From: Pirellulales bacterium
Lineage (GTDB): Bacteria; Planctomycetota; Planctomycetia; Pirellulales; Thermoguttaceae
Length of the DNA stretch: 57,572 nucleotides
Direction: 5' to 3'
Assembly: GCA_016935315.1 (NCBI GenBank)
Contig: JAFGRD010000041.1
Span: 1-57,572 of the forward strand
Positions 49,490 through 56,070 of the stretch are shown here, one piece after another. The notes under the pieces were generated by a model. The model had not been told where the DNA came from. It worked only from the letters and a program-made list of their open reading frames with translations, and made no database searches. A program made the translations under genes and the position numbers. Numbering within the stretch: position 1 is the stretch's first letter; each line of letters opens with the position of its first letter.

Positions 49490-49884
49490 TCGTTCTTCCC
49501 ATAAACCTGATCCGGATCGAACACGCGTTGGCCGACGATCTTCAGCCCTTCGGGCGTCACCTGGCGGAAGAAGCAGCTTCGATAGCCTTCGTGACAGGCG
49601 GCGTCGCCGATCTGGCGGACCTTCAGCAGGATCGTGTCGCGGTCGCAATCGACGTACAAGCCGCGGACCTCCTGGACGTTGCCGCTCTGCTCGCCTTTGC
49701 GCCAGAGCTTCTTCCGGCTGCGGCTGTAGTAGACCGCCTGGCCGGTGGCCAGCGTCTCGGCATAGCTCTCGGCGTTCATGTAGGCCATCATCAACACTTC
49801 GCCCGTGTCGGCGTCCTGGGCGATCGCCGGCAGCAAGCCGCCACCCTTGGCGAAGTCGGGGCCGTCTTCTGGCGTCTGGGACAT
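49486..49884 (-). CDS. hisI: Phosphoribosyl-AMP cyclohydrolase
   Basis: A 132-residue monofunctional HisI that hydrolyses the ring of phosphoribosyl-AMP in histidine biosynthesis. [40 protein letters not shown] and [29 protein letters not shown] carry the metal-binding DxDxD-like (CDRD) and the zinc Cys and His residues. There is no HisE domain. ATG 49884 follows GGAAGGT. The last codon is followed at once by a stop lying inside the inverted-repeat end of family B copy 3, so the element landed at the very end of the gene and may have replaced the native stop. Confidence 0.94.
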   Translation of the reverse strand: MSQTPEDGPDFAKGGGLLPAIAQDADTGEVLMMAYMNAESYAETLATGQAVYYSRSRKKLWRKGEQSGNVQEVRGLYVDCDRDTILLKVRQIGDAACHEGYRSCFFRQVTPEGLKIVGQRVFDPDQVYGKND

Positions 49885-49946
49885 TTCTGAACCTTCCAAG
49901 TAAAGGCTTCTGCATCCCGGCACACAAGTATCCTAGGACACAGTCT

Positions 49947-50052
49947 CCTGCGGCATGGTTCCGTCCGAGGGTACTGTCCTGGGGCACTGCCCTGGGGCAC
50001 CGTCCGAGGGCACGGTTCTGCGCTACGGCACGGTTCTGTCCTTAAGGACGGT
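49947..50052. repeat. Tandem minisatellite of 13- and 18-bp units upstream of hisI
   Basis: Four 13-bp units in direct tandem, CCGAGGGTACTGT, CCTGGGGCACTGC, CCTGGGGCACCGT and CCGAGGGCACGGT (49965-50016), are flanked on the left by an 18-base unit CCTGCGGCATGGTTCCGT and on the right by two 18-base units ending in ACGGT. The array lies in the divergent promoter region between hisI and the GT2-like gene, close to 60 bp ahead of the hisI start. Variable copy number could affect expression of either gene. Confidence 0.7.
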
Positions 50053-50267
50053 TATCACGCCAATCGGAATCCTTCAGGATAATAGGCCGAGCCACCGAGG
50101 GCCAGGGCGCGATCGGCGGCTTGTCCTTGGCTCACATTGGGGGGGCCGGCCGCTATGAATTGCACAACAAGGCCACTTTCGACTTGGCTGTAGCCACCCC
50201 GGCGCGAGGTCCGACATTTACTACCAGCGCAATGTCGTGTGTCCCCCCCTCCCGAAAGGATCTCCGC

Positions 50268-50795
50268 GTGGAACGCTCATTGTCCGTCCTGCTACCGGTC
50301 TGCAATGCTCAGTCCACCCTGGCCGTGATGGTCCAGGAAGTCCTCGACGTTGTCTCGGAGTTGACCGACCATTTCGAGTTGGTGATCGTCGACGACGGCT
50401 CGGCCGACGCCACCAGCGAAGTGGCCCAGGAGCTGACTCGCCTCTACCCCCAGGTCTGCGCCATCTCGCACAGCCAATGCCTGGGACGCGAGGCCGCGAT
50501 TCGCACCGGTTTGGCGCACAGTAGCGGCCGGATCGTCTTCTTGCGTGACGAGACCAGCGGTCTCGCGCTGGACGCCGTCGCCAAGCTGTGGAAATCGGCC
50601 CCCGAAGACGACTGGCTGACCGATTCCGAGACTTCATCCGGTCGAAGATGGACCCGCTTCAGTGCCGGGCACGCAGTCCGCCGCGCCGGCTTCCAGGTAT
50701 TCGCCCGCCAGGCGGCCGAGCACTTGCACCGTTCGAGCCAACCTGTCCGACCCAATTACCTGGCTCGACTGAAGAATTTCACGCTGGGCGAGTAA
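50268..50795 (+). CDS. Short GT2-family (glycosyltransferase-like) protein
   Basis: A 175-residue protein with the N-terminal half of a GT-A glycosyltransferase: LSVLLPVCNAQSTLAVMVQE, FELVIVDDGSADATSEVAQE, and GREAAIRTGLAHSSGRIVFL. The place where the metal-binding DxD normally sits reads RDETS, and the catalytic C-terminal half is missing, so it is probably not an active transferase. GTG 50268 is used because AAAGGAT stands at good spacing; an ATG at 50232 is an alternative. It is divergent from hisI. Small proteins of this type recur in planctomycetes. Confidence 0.72.
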   Translation: MERSLSVLLPVCNAQSTLAVMVQEVLDVVSELTDHFELVIVDDGSADATSEVAQELTRLYPQVCAISHSQCLGREAAIRTGLAHSSGRIVFLRDETSGLALDAVAKLWKSAPEDDWLTDSETSSGRRWTRFSAGHAVRRAGFQVFARQAAEHLHRSSQPVRPNYLARLKNFTLGE

Positions 50796-51198
50796 TCCCG
50801 ACCGCCTGCCGAAGCAGCGGCCGCGCCCACGGCGTCAATCCCGCAGGCCCCCATTCTTTCGAGGGGCATTCCTCGGCGTATTGACCGATCCCGCCAATCG
50901 AACTGAACGGCCGTCTCTGGCCATGGACGGGGCCGGCGCCGAGGCTTGTCAACTGCCGGCTCACGTGGTAAAATAACGGCGAAGGTTGCCTCCAGATTCG
51001 GCGGCTTTTCTCGGCGACCTTTCAACTTGGCGTTTCGCCAACGGGTCAGTAGCGAGCGCAGCGTGCCATCACCGGGCAATGGGCGCTGCGACCGGAACCG
51101 GCTGGCTTTCGGCTGGGTAGCGGATCGGCGCGATCTGCTGCACTAGTTGGTTCCCAGTCGCGGCCTACGATGGGTCGCAGGAGAGGAGTGCTACGGTC
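50796..51198. other. Intergenic region with a long leader for the HTH gene
   Basis: About 400 bp between the GT2-like and HTH genes. It contains a good promoter at 50946-50974, then some 220 bp of untranslated leader with a short perfect hairpin TTGGCG-TTT-CGCCAA at 51027-51041. An unrecognised RNA or small gene could lie in this leader; I see no clear coding signal. Confidence 0.45.
50946..50974 (+). promoter_or_regulatory. Strong sigma-70-like promoter upstream of the HTH gene
   Basis: TTGTCA (50946-50951), a 17-base spacer, then TAAAAT (50969-50974): each hexamer matches consensus at five of six positions. Start would be near 50981, leaving a 218-base leader before the ATG at 51199. Confidence 0.6.
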
Positions 51199-51729
51199 AT
51201 GAGTATCGTCAACTTCGGTTTGACCGGGATTGGGAACCCGGACGATGTCGAGGTTCCTACGGGTACGGGTACGCGCCCGCTGCACCGCCTGGGAACTGTT
51301 CGACGGCTGCAAGGAGTCACGCGCCGCACCGTGGCTCGACACCTGAACATCGACGTGTCTCAGGTGAAGCTCCAGGAGCGAGAGACGGCCGACATGCCCC
51401 TGAGCCAGTTGTACGAGTGGCAGAAGGTGCTTGACGTACCGGTCAACGAACTGCTGGTCGAGGCAGAAGATCCGCTCTCGGCTCCCGTGATGAAGCGGGC
51501 CCAACTGGTCCGCATTATGAAAACCGCCCTGGCGATCATGGAGGAGGCCAAGCGGCCGCCCATCCGGCGGATGGCGGAGACCATGATCAACCAACTGGTC
51601 GAGATCATGCCCGAACTCAAAGGCGTCGGGCCTTGGCACACCGTGGGCAAACGCCGCCGCCGCGACGATTACGGCGTGGCTGCCGAACGTCGACTTTCCG
51701 ACGACCTGTTCATCGATCGGCGGGATTAG
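51199..51729 (+). CDS. Helix-turn-helix (XRE-like) DNA-binding protein
   Basis: A 176-residue protein. Residues about 30-90 resemble an XRE/Cro-type helix-turn-helix: LGTVRRLQGVTRRTVARHLN, DVSQVKLQERETADMPLSQL and YEWQKVLDVPVNELLVEAED. The C-terminal half is helical (MKRAQLVRIMKTALAIMEEA, MAETMINQLVEIMPELKGVG) and may dimerise. GGAGAGGAG lies about ten bases before the ATG. It is followed 208 bp later by galK. A role as regulator of galK is possible but not shown; the 17-bp dyad upstream of galK could be its target. Confidence 0.75.
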   Translation: MSIVNFGLTGIGNPDDVEVPTGTGTRPLHRLGTVRRLQGVTRRTVARHLNIDVSQVKLQERETADMPLSQLYEWQKVLDVPVNELLVEAEDPLSAPVMKRAQLVRIMKTALAIMEEAKRPPIRRMAETMINQLVEIMPELKGVGPWHTVGKRRRRDDYGVAAERRLSDDLFIDRRD

Positions 51730-51844
51730 CGGCCGATCGCGAGACTGTCTGACGCAGGAAAGCTGCGGGCGGCGGAAGGGGAACCGGGTTCGCCCGGTCG
51801 ATGTGGATCGGCCGCCGGGGAAGGGCCGGTCCATCGTTTCCCCC

Positions 51845-51876
51845 TTGACCCGGCCGGTCAAAAAGGGCACCATAAT
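51845..51876 (+). promoter_or_regulatory. Palindrome and possible promoter upstream of galK
   Basis: TTGACC-CGGCC-GGTCAA (51845-51861) is an inverted repeat of 6 bp arms whose left arm resembles a -35 hexamer. CATAAT (51871-51876) resembles a -10 but the 20-base spacing is long. It looks like an operator or an atypical promoter 60 bp upstream of the galK start. Confidence 0.4.
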
Positions 51877-51937
51877 CGGGTCCCCTGCACCCCGTGGGGT
51901 TCCGGTTGCCCTTTCTCTCACACGGCACGCAATTCCC

Positions 51938-53089
51938 ATGGCTGTCGAAAAGCATCACGTCGCCGAGCACTTCGCCGCGCGCTTCGGTGGCTCTCCCAAG
52001 TGGATCGTCCGCTCGCCCGGCCGGGTCAACCTGATCGGAGAACACACCGACTACAACGACGGATTTGTCCTGCCGTTGGCCATCGATCGGGCCATCTGGA
52101 TGGCGCTGCGCCCCCGCGACGACCGTCGCGTCTCGGTCTACTCGATCGATTACGATCAGCCTGGAGAATTCTCGCTGGACTCCCTGACCAAGGAGGATGG
52201 GGGCTGGATTGAATACCTCAAGGGAACCGCCTGGAGCCTTCAGGAGGCCGGCCATCCGTTGCATGGCTTCGAGGGCGTGTTGGTCGGCGACGTGCCCCTG
52301 GGAGCCGGACTGTCTTCCTCGGCCGCCCTGGAAATGGCCACCGCTCGGGCCTTCGCCGTCGTCGCCGGACTGCCGTGGGATCCGATCGCCATGGCCAAGC
52401 TGGGCCAGCGGGCGGAGAACCAGTGGATCGGCGTCAACTGCGGCATCATGGACCAGCTCATTTCGGCGGCCGGGCAAGCCGACCATGCCCTGTTGATCGA
52501 CTGCCGCTCGCTTCAGACGGAGACCGTTCCGTTTCCTCCGGGCGTCGCCGTGGTCGTGCTCGACACCTCGACGCGGCGGGGATTGGTCGATTCGGAGTAC
52601 AACCAGCGTCGCGCGCAGTGCGAATCGGCGGCGGAGTTCTTCAAGGTCTCGGCGCTGCGCGACGTCAGCCTCGAACTGTTCCAGGCCCTGGCACACGACC
52701 TCGACGAGATCACCCAACGGCGCGCCTTGCACGTGATTACCGAGAACGATCGCACGTTGCAGGCCGTCGAGGCGATGCGGCGCGGCGACGTGGCGGCGCT
52801 GGGGGTGCTGATGGACAAGAGCCATGTCAGCCTCCGCGACGACTACGAGGTTTCCAGCGACGCGCTGAACGCGATGGTCGAGGTGGCCGCCGCCCACGAA
52901 GCCTGCTACGGCGCCCGCATGACCGGGGCCGGCTTCGGCGGATGTGCCGTGGCACTGATCCACGCGGAGGACGCCGAGGATTTTGTCCAGGCCACCGCCG
53001 CGGCCTACCAAGAGAAGACCGGCCACACGCCGGCGGTCTACGTGTGCCGGGCAACCAACGGGGCCGAAGTCGTCGAGACTTCGGATTAG
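51938..53089 (+). CDS. galK: Galactokinase
   Basis: A 383-residue GHMP kinase that phosphorylates galactose at C1 in the Leloir pathway. The N-terminal signature GRVNLIGEHTDYNDGFVLP, the ATP-binding PLGAGLSSSAALEMATARAF, and the C-terminal GARMTGAGFGGCAVALI are all present. The length matches E. coli GalK (382). The ATG at 51938 begins the family-typical N-terminus; an in-frame ATG at 51803 adds unrelated residues. No galE or galT is in the window, so galK stands apart from the rest of the pathway. It lies 264 bp upstream of gltA on the same strand, with a separate promoter for gltA likely. Confidence 0.96.
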   Translation: MAVEKHHVAEHFAARFGGSPKWIVRSPGRVNLIGEHTDYNDGFVLPLAIDRAIWMALRPRDDRRVSVYSIDYDQPGEFSLDSLTKEDGGWIEYLKGTAWSLQEAGHPLHGFEGVLVGDVPLGAGLSSSAALEMATARAFAVVAGLPWDPIAMAKLGQRAENQWIGVNCGIMDQLISAAGQADHALLIDCRSLQTETVPFPPGVAVVVLDTSTRRGLVDSEYNQRRAQCESAAEFFKVSALRDVSLELFQALAHDLDEITQRRALHVITENDRTLQAVEAMRRGDVAALGVLMDKSHVSLRDDYEVSSDALNAMVEVAAAHEACYGARMTGAGFGGCAVALIHAEDAEDFVQATAAAYQEKTGHTPAVYVCRATNGAEVVETSD

Positions 53090-53271
53090 CCGTTTGGGAA
53101 ACGCGACGCATCCGAGTTCTTGTCGCTGCGACTCACTTCGACAGGCGCGCCGAGACTTGGGGGGGCCTCTGTGACCCACAAGGGCCGGGCATTGCACGAA
53201 TTCCAGCATTCGCTATCAGCGCGCAACTCACTTTATAGAAAGGCCTTACATCAACGGGGGCTGGCCTTCGA

Positions 53272-53300
53272 TTGCCCTGCCGTCGCTCGGCTGCTAAACT
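53272..53300 (+). promoter_or_regulatory. Probable sigma-70-like promoter of gltA
   Basis: TTGCCC (53272-53277), a 17-base spacer and TAAACT (53295-53300); each hexamer matches consensus at four of six positions. It would start transcription about 47 bp upstream of the gltA ATG. Confidence 0.45.
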
Positions 53301-53353
53301 GAAGTGTTCGGGAAAGCCCGTCATGAGTCACTAGTGGACCTCAAGGTGATGCG

Positions 53354-54646
53354 ATGAGTGGTGAGACGGTGAAGCTGCAATTGGGTGGTCTCGAGGTCGA
53401 GTTGCCGATCTTGGTGGGTACCGAAGGCGAGCGGGTCATCGAAATCGACAAGCTCCGTGCCATGACCGGGTACATTACGCTAGACGACGGCTACGCCAAT
53501 ACGGGTTCGACCACCAGCGAAATTACCTATCTTGACGGGGAAAAGGGCATCCTCCGTTACCGGGGGTATCCCATCGAGGAGATCGCGGAGCGGTGCGATT
53601 TCACCGAGACGGCCTATCTGCTGATCTACGGCGAGCTGCCCACGGCCGAAGAGTTGGAGACCTTTCGCAAGAGCATCCGCGCCCGTTCGTTGTTGCACGA
53701 GGGCATGAAGACGATCTTCGCCGGCTTTCCGCCCGACGCCCACCCGATGGCCATTCTCAGCGCAGTCGTCGGGGCATTGGCCATCTATTGCCGAGACTCG
53801 CTCGATCCGGCCGATCCGCGGCAGCGCGAAGTGGCCATTTTCCGCATGCTGGCCAAGATGCCCACCATCGCCGCCTTCAGCTACAAGCAGTCGATCGGCC
53901 AACCGTTCATCTATTCGCAGAACAAGCTGAGCTACTGCCAGAACTTCCTGCAGATGATGTTCGCGGTGCCCAGCGAGCGGTACGAGCCGGACCCCGACTT
54001 CGTCCACGCGTTGAATCTGCTGTTGATTCTGCACGCCGACCACGGGCAGAACTGCAGCACCTCGACGGTCCGCATGGTCGGTTCCAGCACCGTGAATCTG
54101 TTCTCCAGCGTTTCGGCCGGCATCTGTGCCTTGTGGGGCGCCTTGCACGGCGGGGCCAACGAAGCCTGCATCAACATGCTCGAAGCCATCCACGCCGACA
54201 ACGACAATCTGGGAAAGTACATCGACCTCGCCAAGGACCCCAACGACGACTATCGGCTGATGGGATTTGGCCATCGGGTCTACAAGAACTACGATCCCCG
54301 GGCCAAGATCATTAAGGAAGTCTGCCACGGGCTGCTGGAAAAGCACAGTAGAGAAGATCCCATCTTCGAACTCGCGCAGGAACTCGAAGAAGTCGCGCTG
54401 TCGGACCCCTACTTCATCGAACGCAGGCTCTACCCGAACGTCGACTTCTATTCCGGGATCATCTACAAAATCATCGGCATTCCCAAGCAGATGTTCACGG
54501 TGTTGTTCGCGCTGGGACGCTTGCCGGGCTGGATCGCCCATTGGCGGGAAATGCATCTGGCCCCCGGCGGCATGCGAATCCACCGCCCGAGACAACTCTA
54601 TACCGGCTCCGCCCAGCGAAAGTTCGTGCCGCTGATCAAGCGGTGA
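53354..54646 (+). CDS. gltA: Citrate synthase (type I)
   Basis: A 430-residue enzyme that condenses acetyl-CoA and oxaloacetate to citrate. It begins with the beta-rich N-terminal extension of type I bacterial (hexameric, NADH-sensitive) enzymes (GETVKLQLGGLEVELPILVG). The catalytic His residues are in WGALHGGANEACINML and GFGHRVYKNYDPRAK, and the Asp in LYPNVDFYSGIIYKIIG. HADHGQNCSTSTVRMVGSS is the conserved central helix. AAGGTGAT precedes the ATG. No other TCA-cycle genes are nearby. Confidence 0.97.
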   Translation: MSGETVKLQLGGLEVELPILVGTEGERVIEIDKLRAMTGYITLDDGYANTGSTTSEITYLDGEKGILRYRGYPIEEIAERCDFTETAYLLIYGELPTAEELETFRKSIRARSLLHEGMKTIFAGFPPDAHPMAILSAVVGALAIYCRDSLDPADPRQREVAIFRMLAKMPTIAAFSYKQSIGQPFIYSQNKLSYCQNFLQMMFAVPSERYEPDPDFVHALNLLLILHADHGQNCSTSTVRMVGSSTVNLFSSVSAGICALWGALHGGANEACINMLEAIHADNDNLGKYIDLAKDPNDDYRLMGFGHRVYKNYDPRAKIIKEVCHGLLEKHSREDPIFELAQELEEVALSDPYFIERRLYPNVDFYSGIIYKIIGIPKQMFTVLFALGRLPGWIAHWREMHLAPGGMRIHRPRQLYTGSAQRKFVPLIKR

Positions 54647-54884
54647 GGCGACCTGGCAGGGACACGCCGCTACCACGGGGCCGGCAACGTCGCGTGTGAT
54701 TGGCTCATCTCCCCTGAATTTCCCAGCCTCTTCATTTTGCCGGCCCGCGACTACCCGCCTGTTCAGCATCTTGCCGAGACTTCGCCTAGGGCAACGGACC
54801 GGAATGGCCGATGACTAAAGTAGGCAGTCGTGCGCAGTGGCAGGCCGCGGCCGGTGCTGCGCACTTGGTATGTATCCCAGAAAG

Positions 54885-54932
54885 CTCTCCCCTCGCCCCG
54901 CTTGCGGGCAGAGGAGTTGCGGGTGAAGGGTC
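54885..54932. repeat. Short GC-rich palindromic repeat (common intergenic type)
   Basis: CTCTCCCCTCGCCCCGCTTG and the following CGGGCAGAGGAGTTGCGGGT form a loose hairpin around CCCGCTTGCGGG. This resembles the very widespread intergenic sequence CTCGCCCCGCTTGCGGGGAGAGG of many GC-rich genomes. It sits between gltA and the WD40 gene. Confidence 0.45.
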
Positions 54933-54976
54933 CTGGGATAGGGCTCGTAGTTCTCCGCCATTTTCGAGTCAGTCGC

Positions 54977-56017
54977 ATGACGAAAACCTGCTTGTCAGCA
55001 ACCTTTCTTGCCACCGTGGCGTGGTTGGCCGCTGCCGCCCTGCCGCTGGCACCCGAACCGGCGGCGGCCCAATCGATTGCCCAGTGGTCGTCCAGCCGGA
55101 CCATTGCCCTCGGCGGCCAAGACGAATCGGACAAAACCCCGGTGATCTCCGGCGTGACGCTGAACCGGGAGGGAAGCCTGATGGCCGTCGTCGGCGACGA
55201 CCACGTGGTTCGCGTGCTCGACGTGCGGACCGGGCGGCTGTTGCGCCGACTGGAGGCCCACGCCGATTGGGTCCGCGCGGCCGCGTTTCGACCCGACGGA
55301 AAGGTCCTGGCCACCGCCGGCGATGACCACCAGATCCGCTTCTGGGGCATTCCGACCGTCGGCACAAAACGCGACACGCCCGACCACCGCCGGGCCATCT
55401 ATTCGCTGGCATACAGCCCCGATGGGCGGACACTGGCCGCCGGAGGGTTTGAAGACAAGGTGCGGATCTACGACGGCGGCAACGGGCGGTTGCTCCGCGA
55501 GTTGGACGCCCCGGGCGGCGAAGTCCGTGCGGTGGTGTTCTCGCCCGACGCGACGCAACTTGCCGCCGCCGGACGCCGCGGGCCGATCCGGATTTGGGAC
55601 GTGGCCGGCGATCGGCTGTTGCACGAGCTGACCGGCCCGGTCACCCGTCGGGTCTACGCCTTGGCCTACTCGGCCGACGGCAGACGACTGGCTTCTGCCG
55701 GGCAGGGGCACCCAACGTGTCTCTGGGACACGACGTCGGGACAGCCCGCGATCGAGCTGCCCAGGCAGCCCGGCAGGGTGTTGGCCGTGGCCTTCTGTGG
55801 CGACGCCACCTTGGCGACCGGCGGCAGCGACAACGTGATCCGGCTCTGGGACTTGACCACCGGCCGCCAGCGTGCCGAGTTGCTCGGCCATCTCGGATCG
55901 GTCAGTGCCCTGGCGTTCGATCCGACTACGGCCACGTTGGTCTCCGGCAGTTTCGACACCACGGTGCGGACGTGGCCGTTGGACGGGCAGGACAACAACG
56001 AGCTGACGCGACGATAG
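54977..56017 (+). CDS. Exported WD40-repeat beta-propeller protein
   Basis: A 346-residue protein with a signal peptide (SATFLATVAWLAAAALPLAP, cleaved near AAAQ). The mature part has about seven WD40 blades, for example LLRRLEAHADWVRAAAFRPD, DHQIRFWGIP, RAIYSLAYSPDGRTLAAGGF, GPIRIWDVAGDRLLHEL and DNVIRLWDLTTGRQRAELLG. It would be a periplasmic scaffold binding other proteins. ATG 54977 is chosen for the signal peptide; the ribosome-binding site is poor. It is followed 53 bp later by the large surface-protein gene, transcribed in the same direction, with which it may be expressed. Confidence 0.9.
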   Translation: MTKTCLSATFLATVAWLAAAALPLAPEPAAAQSIAQWSSSRTIALGGQDESDKTPVISGVTLNREGSLMAVVGDDHVVRVLDVRTGRLLRRLEAHADWVRAAAFRPDGKVLATAGDDHQIRFWGIPTVGTKRDTPDHRRAIYSLAYSPDGRTLAAGGFEDKVRIYDGGNGRLLRELDAPGGEVRAVVFSPDATQLAAAGRRGPIRIWDVAGDRLLHELTGPVTRRVYALAYSADGRRLASAGQGHPTCLWDTTSGQPAIELPRQPGRVLAVAFCGDATLATGGSDNVIRLWDLTTGRQRAELLGHLGSVSALAFDPTTATLVSGSFDTTVRTWPLDGQDNNELTRR

Positions 56018-56070
56018 GGTGATCTAGGGAGGCGAGAACAACAGCGGGTCCCAAAGGCAAGGAGGTTGCT

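Noticed and set aside
53281-53353. tRNA-like stretch ahead of gltA (CGGGAAAGCCCG hairpin)
   Set aside because: No acceptor stem, T-loop GTTCGA pattern or anticodon arm can be assembled around it.
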